From: Saccharicrinis aurantiacus
GTDB lineage: Bacteria; Bacteroidota; Bacteroidia; Bacteroidales; Marinilabiliaceae
Assembly (NCBI RefSeq): GCF_001660705.2
Contig: NZ_LYBV02000023.1
Span: forward strand, 1-64,000
Length of the DNA stretch: 64,000 nucleotides
Reading direction: 5' to 3'
The translations under genes and the position numbers were made by a program. Within the stretch, counting starts at the first letter, position 1; every line of letters starts with the position of its first letter. Below, piece by piece: positions 50,743 through 60,749 of the stretch. Under the pieces are notes generated by a model. That model saw nothing but the letters and a program-made list of their open reading frames with translations, was not told the DNA's origin and did no database searches.

Positions 50743-52458
50743 ATGATACTAACAGAAAGCACCCAATATATACGCGGCATACTGCCCAAAGAGCATAAAA
50801 TAAAAGCCATTGGTGTAAGCATACTCCTTTTTATTAACTCTGCCCTAGAGTTAGTAGGACTAGGTGCCCTACTCCCTGTATTTGCCATATTACTCGAAGA
50901 CAACTTTACTGAAAAGTATTCCTGGGCAAATTGGCTCTACCAAACCTTTAAGCTAACAAACGAAAACCAGCTTATTATACTATTGGCCGTAGGCCTTTTT
51001 ATAATTGTATTATTAAAAAATATAGCTGGCCTCTATATTGCCAAGTTACAAAGTTCCTTCTCTTTGGGTTTGTATAAAGACTTTGCCATACGCCTGCACC
51101 AAATATACTACCGCAAGGGCTTTAGCTTTTTTAAAAACAACAACTCCAACCTTATTAACCGCAATGTAAATGCCGCTACACAACAATTCTCTCAAAATGT
51201 AGTGTTGGGCGTATTAAACTTGTTTAACGAGTTCGTAGTACTCGCTGCCATTATAATAAGTATTGGTATATACGACCCACTTATTTTAGTAGTACTGGCT
51301 ACCACAGTAGCCCCACCTTTTTTGCTCTTCTATTACTGGGTGCGCAAAAAATCATTGCAAATAGGGGAAGTACGAAAAAAAATACAACCTGAATTAGGAC
51401 GCAATGTATTCCAATCCATTTTTGGTTATATCGATGTTATTATAAATGGTGCCGAGCAGCGCTTCCGAAAACGTATTGAAAACAACGTAAAAGAACTTTC
51501 TGATACTAACATAAAAGCCAATGTATACAACTTGGCACCCACACGAGTTATAGAAAGTGCCCTGATGCTCGCCATTATGGTAATGATAATTTATGGGGTC
51601 TATGCCTACGATAGTAAGGTGGAGCTCCTACAGCTACTGGGTATATTTGCCGTGGCGGGTTACCGCATAATGCCCAGCATAAACCGCATGATGATTGCCA
51701 TTAATGGCCTAAACCAAAGCAAGTGGATTTTTGAAGTGTTGGAGCCCTTAAAAAGCAATGAGCTAAACAACATACAACCAAAGGACATTACTTTTAAACG
51801 CAAATTGGAACTCAAAAATCTCACCTTCCAATACCCCGATGCCGACAAACCAGTATTGAACAACTTTAACTTATGCATTAATAAAGGCGAAACCATTGGT
51901 TTTATGGGGCCTAGTGGCGCCGGCAAAACTACTGCCATGAATATACTCTTGGGCTTTTTAAAACCCAATGCCGGGCAATACCTGGTGGATGATACGGTAT
52001 TGGATGAAGCCCACATGCAAGCCTTTTACCAAAAAGTGGGCTATGTGCAGCAACAAGTATACTTGGTAGATGGTAGTTTGGGCGAAAACATTGCCTTTGG
52101 TGTGCCGCACAAAGATATTGACCAAGCCAAACTACAAGGTGTAATAAAACAAGCCAGTTTAGAAAACCTTATAGAAGATTTACCAAAAGGTTTAAATACC
52201 CTAATTGGAGAAAATGGCACCAAGCTATCAGGTGGGCAACGCCAACGGGTAGGCATAGCACGTGCCCTATATTTTAATGCTGAAATACTTTTTTTTGACG
52301 AAGCTACCTCTGCTCTAGACACACAAACAGAAGAAGAGATCACAGAAAGTATACGTTTATTATCACGCACAGATCTTACTTTGGTAATTATTGCTCATAG
52401 AGAGAGTACACTACGATACTGTAAACGAATACTTAAAATTAACAATAACATAGAATAA
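50743..52458 (+). CDS. ABC exporter (fused permease-ATPase), probable polysaccharide/lipid flippase
   Basis: The 571-residue protein has an N-terminal six-TM exporter domain (~20-320) and a nucleotide-binding domain (~340-571). The latter carries Walker A GPSGAGKTT, signature LSGGQRQRVGIARAL, Walker B ILFFDEATSALD and the switch His in IIAHRES. It works as a homodimer, using ATP to move a lipid-linked or hydrophobic substrate across the inner membrane. Its place before a run of glycosyltransferases, with no Wzx flippase in view, suggests it flips the glycan lipid intermediate. That is inferred. Confidence 0.9.
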   Translation: MILTESTQYIRGILPKEHKIKAIGVSILLFINSALELVGLGALLPVFAILLEDNFTEKYSWANWLYQTFKLTNENQLIILLAVGLFIIVLLKNIAGLYIAKLQSSFSLGLYKDFAIRLHQIYYRKGFSFFKNNNSNLINRNVNAATQQFSQNVVLGVLNLFNEFVVLAAIIISIGIYDPLILVVLATTVAPPFLLFYYWVRKKSLQIGEVRKKIQPELGRNVFQSIFGYIDVIINGAEQRFRKRIENNVKELSDTNIKANVYNLAPTRVIESALMLAIMVMIIYGVYAYDSKVELLQLLGIFAVAGYRIMPSINRMMIAINGLNQSKWIFEVLEPLKSNELNNIQPKDITFKRKLELKNLTFQYPDADKPVLNNFNLCINKGETIGFMGPSGAGKTTAMNILLGFLKPNAGQYLVDDTVLDEAHMQAFYQKVGYVQQQVYLVDGSLGENIAFGVPHKDIDQAKLQGVIKQASLENLIEDLPKGLNTLIGENGTKLSGGQRQRVGIARALYFNAEILFFDEATSALDTQTEEEITESIRLLSRTDLTLVIIAHRESTLRYCKRILKINNNIE

Positions 52459-52481
52459 TAAATAAGCCTCTCTAAAATCAA

Positions 52482-53405
52482 ATGAATTTACACTTATCAG
52501 TAATAATTCCCAACTATAACAACGCACAATTCCTAAAAGAGTGCGTTAGCTCAGTATACAACCAAACATATAAAAACTTTGAATGTATAGTTGTTGATGA
52601 TTGCTCCACGGATAACTCGCTTGAAGTATTAACTGAGATAAAAGTACATTACAGCAGCCTTATAATACACAAAAATACATCAAATAAAGGTGTTTCTTAT
52701 TCGCGCAATAAAGGAGCTGAATTAGCAAAGGGTGATTATATTTCATTCTTAGATGCCGATGATATTTGGTTACCGAGCAAACTAGAAAATGAACTTCAAC
52801 AAATTGAAAAAACTTCTTCTACACTTATATTCTCTCCATATCTGTGGTTTGACAAAAACAAAACCTTTGAAAATATTGAGGCCAAAAATAATAAATTAGA
52901 GAATGTATTTGACTTTTGGAAAGATAGTTTAATCTCACCAAGCGGATTAACAATTAAGAGAGATTTCTTTTTAAATAAACTTAAGGGTTTTGATACTTCT
53001 TTGTCTGGATGCGAAGATATGGATTTATATTTTCGCTGTGCATTATATGGTAAAGAATTTACTTCTTCCAAAATAATTGGTGTACATATTAGAATACATG
53101 AACAGAATACAAAAAAAAATTATAAAAAAATGTATGAAGCTCATATTATGTCATTAAAAAAATGGCATCAATTATCTATGGAGTGGTGTATCTCTGATTC
53201 AATAAAATATAAACAAGCTATAACCAATAAATTAAGCAAATCTAGATATTATGCTTCTAAACTCAATAATTCCAAACTACAATGGAAAACTGTTTTCCTA
53301 GGGTATAAAATATTAGGATACAAATATTTTGATAAATCTATCATACTTCCTTTAGCAAGACTCATAAAAAAAACGATTGACAATAAATATGATTACATAC
53401 CTTAA
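52482..53405 (+). CDS. Family 2 glycosyltransferase
   Basis: The 307-residue GT-A enzyme shows HLSVIIPNYNNAQFLKECVS, VVDDCSTDNS, GVSYSRNKGAELAKGDYISF and the metal-binding LDADDIWLP. It transfers a sugar from a nucleotide donor to the growing repeat unit on the cytoplasmic face. It starts 24 bases after the exporter and overlaps the sulfotransferase start by 17 bases. Confidence 0.9.
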   Translation: MNLHLSVIIPNYNNAQFLKECVSSVYNQTYKNFECIVVDDCSTDNSLEVLTEIKVHYSSLIIHKNTSNKGVSYSRNKGAELAKGDYISFLDADDIWLPSKLENELQQIEKTSSTLIFSPYLWFDKNKTFENIEAKNNKLENVFDFWKDSLISPSGLTIKRDFFLNKLKGFDTSLSGCEDMDLYFRCALYGKEFTSSKIIGVHIRIHEQNTKKNYKKMYEAHIMSLKKWHQLSMEWCISDSIKYKQAITNKLSKSRYYASKLNNSKLQWKTVFLGYKILGYKYFDKSIILPLARLIKKTIDNKYDYIP

Positions 53406-54081
53406 AGATTTAAAAAGAAAAATTAAGTATTCCTATGTGTATAGGTTTAAAGAGTTAAACAATCCCGGCGAATATCATTCTATAAAGGCTTTTGATTATT
53501 ACAGATGTGTATTTATCCACATACCCAAAGCTGCAGGAATGTCAGTAAACAAATCTCTATTTGGTAATTATGGTGGTAGTCATAAAACTATCAAGTTCTA
53601 CAAAAATTTATACCATATCAATACATTTAATAAATATTTCAAATTTACATTTGTACGCAACCCATGGGTTAGGGCTTATTCTACTTTTAATTACCTAAAA
53701 TATGGAGGAAAAAATGCAAATGAAAGAGATCTTACATTTGGAAGGCAACATTTTAAAGATATCAACTTTGAAACATTCATAATGAAGTGGCTCAATAAGG
53801 AATCAATGTATTCTTATGAACATCTTTACCCTCAATATTATTTTTTAAAAGATGAAAACGGTATTATTTGTTGTGACTTTATTGGCAAGGTTGAAAATTT
53901 AGATGTTGATTTTAAAATTATTACAAAAAAAATAGGTATAAATACCAAACTGTACGAAACAAATACATCAAATAGAAAATCAAATGATGTTTTGTCCGTT
54001 TATACTGCAGATATGATATCAAAAATACGAGAATTATACGCAGAGGATATTAAACTTTTTCAATACAAATTTAATGAATAA
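53389..54081 (+). CDS. Carbohydrate-type sulfotransferase
   Basis: From the ATG at 53389 (a TTG four codons earlier is less likely) the product has 230 residues. It carries the two PAPS-binding motifs of the sulfotransferase-2 family: FIHIPKAAGMSVNKSL (5'-phosphosulfate loop, ~43-57) and FKFTFVRNPWVRAYSTFNYL (3'-phosphate loop, ~85-105). It should sulfate a hydroxyl of a sugar using PAPS. Embedded among glycosyltransferases, it implies a sulfated capsule or exopolysaccharide. Start and end both overlap neighbours, indicating tight co-translation. Confidence 0.85.
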   Translation: MITYLKDLKRKIKYSYVYRFKELNNPGEYHSIKAFDYYRCVFIHIPKAAGMSVNKSLFGNYGGSHKTIKFYKNLYHINTFNKYFKFTFVRNPWVRAYSTFNYLKYGGKNANERDLTFGRQHFKDINFETFIMKWLNKESMYSYEHLYPQYYFLKDENGIICCDFIGKVENLDVDFKIITKKIGINTKLYETNTSNRKSNDVLSVYTADMISKIRELYAEDIKLFQYKFNE

Positions 54082-55198
54082 ACTCCTCCATATCCTCCCA
54101 CAAGAAGAATACTTCTCACCTGTTAATGGTGGAGCCATAGCCACGTGGGTGAAAGATTTTTCTAACGAATTATTGGGAGTTGAAACAATTGTATTTGCCC
54201 CCTATTCAAAAAAACACTATCTATCATTCAAAACCAAGCGAGCCAGAATAAATCTCATTAGAATAATGGGCAAAATACTCAAAGGTAAAATAGGTCATCA
54301 CTTAGTATATAATACTTATGTGGTTTATGGTGCTTTGTACGCACGTCTAAAAGGCTTTAAGCTTATTCATGTTCATAATCGACCTACTTACATTGCAATT
54401 ATAAAACGACTTAATCCAAGCGCAACAGTTATGTTGCATATGCACAACGATCATATACTAGGGCTTAATAGCAAACAACTTAAAGAGCTTAATCAATATT
54501 GCGACCACATCATATCGGTAAGTGAATATATTCAGAATGGAATAATTAGAAAAGGACTTGAGCATAATTTTATTCTAAAAAATAAATGCAGTGTATTATT
54601 AAATGGTTGTAATCCTGAACACTTTCGAAAACAATTACCCACTAATAATAATACACTTCTTTTTATAGGTAGACTCACCCCTGAAAAAGGAATTAAAGAG
54701 TTAATACAAGCTACTGTTATTATCCAAAAAAAAATACCTAATATTAAACTACTAATTGCAGGAAGTGCTGGTTTTGGACAGATGAACGACTCCCCTTTTG
54801 TTGCGGAATTAAAGGAATTTGCAACGAAAGGCAAGGATAAGATAAAATTCCTTGGTTATATTGAACATCATAAAGTGCCTGACTTATTTAAACAGGTGGG
54901 ATTATATTGCATACCATCAATTTGGAACGACCCCTGCCCGCTTTCTGTTATTGAGGGTATGGCATCAGGGATTCCTATGATAGTGGGTAACAAAGGTGGT
55001 ATCCCAGAAGAGGTCGGCGATACCGCTTTAAAAGTAAATTGTGAGGATTCAATAGAATTAGCTAAAACAATTGAGTATGCTTTAAATAATCGTAAAGAAA
55101 TGAATCTGTTGGCAGACAAAGCATATGACCGATTTATTAATAATTTCACATGGCAACATGTTAGTGAAAACTACATGCAAATTATAAATAATCTATGA
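54074..55198 (+). CDS. Family 4 glycosyltransferase
   Basis: The 374-residue GT-B enzyme has an N-terminal acceptor domain (PVNGGAIATWVKDFS) and a C-terminal donor domain with LLFIGRLTPEKGIKELIQA, IKFLGYIEHHKVPDLF, and the E-x7-E motif in CPLSVIEGMASGIPMIV. It retains the anomeric configuration. The start overlaps the sulfotransferase by eight bases and the end overlaps the next gene by four (ATGA). Confidence 0.9.
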   Translation: MNKLLHILPQEEYFSPVNGGAIATWVKDFSNELLGVETIVFAPYSKKHYLSFKTKRARINLIRIMGKILKGKIGHHLVYNTYVVYGALYARLKGFKLIHVHNRPTYIAIIKRLNPSATVMLHMHNDHILGLNSKQLKELNQYCDHIISVSEYIQNGIIRKGLEHNFILKNKCSVLLNGCNPEHFRKQLPTNNNTLLFIGRLTPEKGIKELIQATVIIQKKIPNIKLLIAGSAGFGQMNDSPFVAELKEFATKGKDKIKFLGYIEHHKVPDLFKQVGLYCIPSIWNDPCPLSVIEGMASGIPMIVGNKGGIPEEVGDTALKVNCEDSIELAKTIEYALNNRKEMNLLADKAYDRFINNFTWQHVSENYMQIINNL

Positions 55199-56346
55199 AG
55201 ATAGGGTACATAAATGGGGGTATCGGTGTAAGTGAAACTTTTGTATATAATTTAGTTTATGGCATCAGGCAAAAAAATAAAAACACCACTTTTATATGTG
55301 CTAAAAAACCATATTACATTCAGGGTATTTGTTATAAAGTAATACCATATACGTACTACGCTCCTCCTATTTTAGCTAATATATGTTATAATCTAGGACA
55401 AAGAGGTAAAAATATTATATGGAATAAAAAACAAAAAACAGCTTGTAAAGCCTTGGAATCACATCTTATGCTACAAGATGTTTTATTTATTGAGTATGGA
55501 ACAAACGCAGTACAATTATTACCTACATTAAACAAAATACAAAAGCCTTACATAGTTCATTTCCATGGCTATGATATTACTTCAGCACTAAGTGATACTT
55601 ACTATAAAGAACAATTACAATGTGTCTTTTCCAATGCTACTTACCTAATTGCAGCTTCGCATCATATTCGTAAATTACTGGTACTGGCAGGGGCTAGTAA
55701 TGATAAAATAAAAGTAGTTAGATTAGGTGTTGAAAAAAGTATTATAAGTAATGTATTATGGGATATAAGAAATAAAAACAAAGCAAAAAGAGTTATTTTC
55801 GTTGGCCGTTTAACTCCAAAGAAACATCCTATTGCGCTTATTAAAGCTTTTGAATTAGTGTACCAAAGCAATAAAAATACACATTTAGATATTATAGGTG
55901 ATGGTCCACTTCTGACTGAATGCAAAAAGCTAATTGAGAAATTAAAATTACAAGAGGTTATAACATTGCATGGAAGTTTAAAAAATGAGGAAGCTTTACA
56001 CCTTATGCAAGAGGCTTATCTTTATGCACAACATTCTATAACTGCTCCATCTGGTGACCAGGAAGGCTTTGCCATTAGCTTGGCTGAAGCTGCTTTATTT
56101 GAGCTGCCTGTAGTATCAACGCTACATAATGGTATTCCCGAAAACGTTAAGGATGGAGAAACAGGTTACTTAGTGAAAGAATTTGATTTTGAAGCCATGG
56201 CCGAGAAAATACTTATCCTTTTAAACAATCCTACTCTTGCCGAAGAAATGGGTAAAAAAGGCCGAGCACACATCATTAAATTATGTGATCCTAATAAAAG
56301 GATTGATATCATATATGAGCTATTAAAAAATGCAGCAACAAAATAG
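55195..56346 (+). CDS. Family 4 glycosyltransferase
   Basis: The 383-residue GT-B enzyme has IVHFHGYDITSAL in the N-terminal domain. The donor domain has VIFVGRLTPKKHPIALIKAF, LHGSLKNEEALHLMQEA and the E-x7-E block in EGFAISLAEAALFELPVVST. This 'GDQEGFAIS' form is typical of GT4 enzymes in exopolysaccharide loci. Its start shares four bases with the previous stop. Confidence 0.9.
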   Translation: MKIGYINGGIGVSETFVYNLVYGIRQKNKNTTFICAKKPYYIQGICYKVIPYTYYAPPILANICYNLGQRGKNIIWNKKQKTACKALESHLMLQDVLFIEYGTNAVQLLPTLNKIQKPYIVHFHGYDITSALSDTYYKEQLQCVFSNATYLIAASHHIRKLLVLAGASNDKIKVVRLGVEKSIISNVLWDIRNKNKAKRVIFVGRLTPKKHPIALIKAFELVYQSNKNTHLDIIGDGPLLTECKKLIEKLKLQEVITLHGSLKNEEALHLMQEAYLYAQHSITAPSGDQEGFAISLAEAALFELPVVSTLHNGIPENVKDGETGYLVKEFDFEAMAEKILILLNNPTLAEEMGKKGRAHIIKLCDPNKRIDIIYELLKNAATK

Positions 56347-57193
56347 GCCACTTATTACAGTGGCCATGGTAAGCTACAACTCAAGCGAGTACATTAACGA
56401 AGCCATTGATAGTGTATTGGCCAGTTCGTATACTAACTTTGAGCTTCTCATTTCCGACGATTGCTCTACAGATAATACATGGGAGCTTATTACAGCATAT
56501 TCTGATGCAAGAATTAACGCAGTAAGACATAACCATAATATAGGCGAATACAACAATCGTAACTATTGCTTAAAAGAGGCAACCGGACAATATATTATAT
56601 ATATTGATGGCGATGATAAAATAATGCCACATGGACTAGAAACTTATAGTAAGGAGGCAGAAAAACATAAGGATTGTGGTATGATAATTTCCAGACCTTA
56701 TGTAGCTTACAAAAGCTACTCCTCCCAGGAAGCATACCAAAGGCACTTTCTTTCGGACAATAGTTTTTTAAATTTGGCATTGGTTAGAGTACTATTTAAT
56801 AAAACATTGTTTTTAGCATTGGGTGGATTTTCTGAAAAGTACAAATCGGGCGACGATTATGCTCGATTGCTCATGGCTGCCCACCATCCTACACTTATTA
56901 TACCCGAAGGCCTTGTATGGTGGCGTAAATCGCCCAACTCAGCTTCTAATCGTTTATTTAATTCTTACAGTGGTGTTCAGGAACCATTTAGCATAAAATA
57001 CACTTTTCTTAACTCAACAAATTTATTAAGCAAAGAGGAGTACAAACAAGCTCGTAGAAACTTAGATTATAAACTATTGAACGTAATTAAATCTTTAATA
57101 AAGAAAGGGAAGTTACTGTGGTTAATTCGATTAATGAGTGAATATAAAGCCATCTCAAATTTAGAATTGAGCCAAACAAAATACAAAAACTAA
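56330..57193 (+). CDS. Family 2 glycosyltransferase
   Basis: The 287-residue GT-A protein shows ITVAMVSYNSSEYINEAIDS, ISDDCSTDNTWEL, and the metal motif IDGDDKI (Asp-Gly-Asp). It overlaps the previous gene by 17 bases. A 196-bp gap follows in which I see no gene or clear repeat. Confidence 0.9.
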   Translation: MQQQNRPLITVAMVSYNSSEYINEAIDSVLASSYTNFELLISDDCSTDNTWELITAYSDARINAVRHNHNIGEYNNRNYCLKEATGQYIIYIDGDDKIMPHGLETYSKEAEKHKDCGMIISRPYVAYKSYSSQEAYQRHFLSDNSFLNLALVRVLFNKTLFLALGGFSEKYKSGDDYARLLMAAHHPTLIIPEGLVWWRKSPNSASNRLFNSYSGVQEPFSIKYTFLNSTNLLSKEEYKQARRNLDYKLLNVIKSLIKKGKLLWLIRLMSEYKAISNLELSQTKYKN

Positions 57194-57389
57194 TAGCAAC
57201 ATAGTCAATCTGCTAAATAAAGCACTTTCATTAGTTTAAGGTAAACAAAAACGCTACCAACTACTTCTGTTCAAAAAGGAATAGAAGCAACAAACTCGCA
57301 AAGCAAAGCCTCTAAAGGTGTTTGGGCTAAGATATAAACCTATTCTATAAAATCATTTAATATAACTAGTCAACTATTAAAGCAAGAAA

Positions 57390-58343
57390 ATGCAAACTAT
57401 AAATAGATCAGCTTTAGTTTCCATACTCATACCTCTCTATAATAGTGAGCTGTTTATTACCGAAACCATCCAATCGGTGCTCAATCAAACATACACTCAT
57501 TGGGAATGTATTATAGTTGACGACGGCTCAACGGACAATAGCTATAATATTGCCAAAGGTTTTGAAAGTGATAAAATAAAAATATACCAACAAGTTAACA
57601 GCGGTGCTTGTGTAGCCCGAAATTTAGCTTTTGAAAAAAGTAAAGGGGAATACATTCAATATTTAGATGCCGATGATTTATTGAGTCCCAATAAAATAGA
57701 GGCTCAACTTAAACTATTATCTGATAAGCCCAATAGCATTAGCTCATGTACTTGGGGGAGGTTTTATAATAGTATAGAAGACGTTAAATGGGAACAACAA
57801 ACAATTAATAAAGATTACACCTCTCCCATCAATTGGCTCATAGACTCATGGAATGGATTGGGAATGGCACAAACTTCAGTATGGCTCACACTACGCCTAC
57901 TCATAGAAAAAGCAGGACCTTGGAATGAGAAGCTAATGATTAATCAAGATGGTGAGTTTTTCAGCCGAGTGTTAATGCAGGCAGATAGTATTATGTATAG
58001 CGATAATTCCAAAGTGTATTACCGTTCTGGTATTTCTACCAGCATAAGCCAAGGCAAAATAAATGAAGTGAAAGCAGCTTCTTTGCTAGCTTCCTATCTT
58101 TTGTATAAAAAAACAGTAACAAAATATTTAGATAATTTAATAGTGCGAAAAGCACTAGCCAATAACTTACTGAATTTCATATATCAAAACTACGAATTCT
58201 ACCCACACCTGGCTTTTAAAGCCGAAAATGAATTTAAAGCTTTAAATGTGGGTAAAATGTGGTCGGTTGGAGGAAAAAGATTTAAGCAGTTTGCAAGTAT
58301 AGTAGGGTTTAAAAATGCTTTAAGGTTAAAGTCTGTATTCTAA
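57390..58343 (+). CDS. Family 2 glycosyltransferase
   Basis: The 317-residue GT-A enzyme shows LVSILIPLYNSELFITETIQ, IIVDDGSTDNS, SGACVARNLAFEKSKGEYIQ and YLDADDLLSPNK (Asp-x-Asp metal motif). The next gene starts on the base after its stop. Confidence 0.92.
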   Translation: MQTINRSALVSILIPLYNSELFITETIQSVLNQTYTHWECIIVDDGSTDNSYNIAKGFESDKIKIYQQVNSGACVARNLAFEKSKGEYIQYLDADDLLSPNKIEAQLKLLSDKPNSISSCTWGRFYNSIEDVKWEQQTINKDYTSPINWLIDSWNGLGMAQTSVWLTLRLLIEKAGPWNEKLMINQDGEFFSRVLMQADSIMYSDNSKVYYRSGISTSISQGKINEVKAASLLASYLLYKKTVTKYLDNLIVRKALANNLLNFIYQNYEFYPHLAFKAENEFKALNVGKMWSVGGKRFKQFASIVGFKNALRLKSVF

Positions 58344-59456
58344 ATGAAAATTACATATATATCAAATACTGACCAATCAGAAAAAAGTGGAGGTGGTTCT
58401 GGAGTTAATAATGCTACCATCGCACAATTAAAAAGATCTTTTAACTTAACTATTCATCCTCCTATAAATCCAGTTTCAGATAATATTGCTAAAATAAAGT
58501 CTTTTGTACTAAAAGAGTTAGGCTTAAAACGTAATTACCACTTCTTTTCGGAGAAGCGATTAAAGTTAATTACTAATCTTTTTAACATCAACACCAAAGA
58601 AAATGTAAGCGATGCTGTCTTTTTTCATGGATTTACACCATGGATTAAAACCTTACCCAATAAACCTTATTTCTGTTTTAATGATGCATGCTTTGCCTCT
58701 TATGTAGATATCTACAATAATAAATCAGAATTTAGCAGCAAAGACCTTAACCGAATTTGCAAGCAAGAGGCAAATTGGCTATCCAATGCTAAAGCTGTTT
58801 TTTTTAGATCTCAATGGGCCTTAGATGAAACAAAAACACATTACAATCTAAATGGGAGTAATTTCTACAATGTTGGTGTAGGTGGTTTTATAGATATACC
58901 TGAAAAAGATATTTATAATGATGGTCTTAATTTTCTATTTATATCACGTGAGTTTATACCCAAAGGAGGGTTGGTAGTTGCTAAAGCCCTAAAAAAAGTA
59001 AGATCTAAACATACTAATGCGCAACTAAATATTGTAGGACAAATTCCTCCTGATCAAATACTAGATCAAGAAGGTGTTGAGTACAAAGGATTTTTTAATA
59101 AGTCAGTCCCTAGTGAAAAGCTGGAGCTTTTAAAAATATTCTCCACTTCTTTTGCATTGGTTCACCCAACTATAAAAGACACCAATACCCTGGTCATTAA
59201 CGAACTGGCCTATTTTGGATGTCCAGCTATTGCAAGTAATAAATTTGCTATACCTGAATATTTATTGGATCGTAAAACTGGATTCCTGATAGATGATCCA
59301 AAAGACTCAGATGAACTAGCAGCAAAAATGTGTCAACTTATTGAGGAAATGAATCAATACAAGCAGATGCGTATAAATACCCGTGATAATGCTTTAACTC
59401 ATAATACTTGGGATAAGGTGGGAGAGCGTATTACAAGCATAATTAAGCAATCTTAA
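58344..59456 (+). CDS. Family 4-type glycosyltransferase
   Basis: The 370-residue protein begins SGGGSGVNNATIAQLKRSFN, then a GT-B donor domain: NFLFISREFIPKGGLVVAKA, VEYKGFFNKSVPSEKLELLK and NTLVINELAYFGCPAIASN, with a Glu in the place of the family's C-terminal Glu. No signal or TM segment. It directly abuts the preceding GT2 gene and is nine bases before the next gene. Confidence 0.85.
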   Translation: MKITYISNTDQSEKSGGGSGVNNATIAQLKRSFNLTIHPPINPVSDNIAKIKSFVLKELGLKRNYHFFSEKRLKLITNLFNINTKENVSDAVFFHGFTPWIKTLPNKPYFCFNDACFASYVDIYNNKSEFSSKDLNRICKQEANWLSNAKAVFFRSQWALDETKTHYNLNGSNFYNVGVGGFIDIPEKDIYNDGLNFLFISREFIPKGGLVVAKALKKVRSKHTNAQLNIVGQIPPDQILDQEGVEYKGFFNKSVPSEKLELLKIFSTSFALVHPTIKDTNTLVINELAYFGCPAIASNKFAIPEYLLDRKTGFLIDDPKDSDELAAKMCQLIEEMNQYKQMRINTRDNALTHNTWDKVGERITSIIKQS

Positions 59457-59465
59457 TAAACGAAC

Positions 59466-60617
59466 ATGTCAAAACTCGCTATACTCCACTATCTTCCTCT
59501 CGAGTACTACCCTCCTATTACAAATCTGATTGACTATATAGCGAAGGAGCAAATAAATAATTTTACGAAAGTTAGAATAAATAGTACCCACAATATTAAA
59601 GGACGAAAAGAGTATAAAGCTAATAAGAATTCTACTTTAAATATTAAAAGAAGCCCTTTGCCCAAAGTAGGCGATAAGAGTTTTATTCGTTTATTTAAAT
59701 ATTTACACTTCAACTTAGTCACCATTATTGGCTTAATAATTAATCGCCCCAATTGCTTATTGTATTACGAGTCCTATTCCGCTTGGCCTGCCTATGTATA
59801 TACCAAATACTTTAATCGCAACTGTAAACTTTTTATTCACTTTCATGAGTACGCATCCCAAAAGTGGTACGCCACAACAATGCGCCAAGTAAAGTATTTT
59901 CATCAATTAGAAATAAACTGGCTCTTCTCACGTGCTACATGGATAAGCCAAACCAATACTGATCGCTTAGCCTTTTTTCATCGAGACCATCCTAACCTAA
60001 AAAAAGAGCAACTAAAAACCATGCCCAATTACCCGCCAAGAAGTTGGAGTACTATTTTGAAGGGCAGGCACTTAAAGAGTACAAAAAAACCCATTAAACT
60101 AGTTTATGTAGGCGCATTATCATTTCAATCGACCTATCTAAAAGAGTTATGCAATTGGGTATTAAAACAAAATGGCATGGTTCAATTTGATGTATATGCC
60201 TATAACTTATATGAAGATGTTAAAAGATACCTCCAGGATATAGACTCTACTTGGGTGAATTATTACGAACAAGGTATAGAATACCAAAAACAGCCAAAAA
60301 TATTACAGCAATATGATGTTGGTCTTATCTTATACAAAGCCCACAACCGGAACTACACCTACAATGCACCCAATAAGTTATTTGAATACATAGCTTGCAA
60401 CTTAGATGTTTGGTACCCTGCTGTATTGCAAGGCCCAAAACCCTACAATACAAAAGAGACCTACCCCAAAGTAGTTCCTGTTAATTTTGAAGATCTCAAT
60501 AATTTTGATTGGCAAACAACAATTGATAAAACAGGCTGTACTTATAAATCTTCAGAATATTATTGTGAGGAAGTTTATGAGGAAATGGTAAATGCAATAT
60601 TAACCACAAACCCCTAA
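59466..60617 (+). CDS. GT-B fold glycosyltransferase, divergent
   Basis: The 383-residue protein has a GT-B outline: an N-terminal half rich in Tyr and His (LFIHFHEYASQKWY) and a C-terminal half with IKLVYVGALSFQSTYLKELC, LQQYDVGLILYKAHNRNYTY and NAPNKLFEYIACNLDVWYPA. The last two match the donor-binding region of cytoplasmic glycosyltransferases. The exact family is uncertain. The stop codon lies inside a small CCCCTAAAGGGG hairpin. Confidence 0.75.
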   Translation: MSKLAILHYLPLEYYPPITNLIDYIAKEQINNFTKVRINSTHNIKGRKEYKANKNSTLNIKRSPLPKVGDKSFIRLFKYLHFNLVTIIGLIINRPNCLLYYESYSAWPAYVYTKYFNRNCKLFIHFHEYASQKWYATTMRQVKYFHQLEINWLFSRATWISQTNTDRLAFFHRDHPNLKKEQLKTMPNYPPRSWSTILKGRHLKSTKKPIKLVYVGALSFQSTYLKELCNWVLKQNGMVQFDVYAYNLYEDVKRYLQDIDSTWVNYYEQGIEYQKQPKILQQYDVGLILYKAHNRNYTYNAPNKLFEYIACNLDVWYPAVLQGPKPYNTKETYPKVVPVNFEDLNNFDWQTTIDKTGCTYKSSEYYCEEVYEEMVNAILTTNP

Positions 60618-60625
60618 AGGGGCTT
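60608..60625 (+). other. Small hairpin over the stop codon
   Basis: AAACCCC-TAA-A-GGGGCTTT: the stop codon forms the loop of a GC stem followed by CTTTGATTT. It could act as a weak terminator or processing site. The spacer to 60749 has no gene. Confidence 0.4.
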
Positions 60626-60749
60626 TGATTTACATCACGCCTAAGCAAACTGTACTAAGACCTTCAGAGTTTTTTGGGGTTAAGCAAGCTTTACAAAAGC
60701 CACTATGGGCGTTTAAAAAATCTTTTTAATCCTTTATCTGCGGACCATA

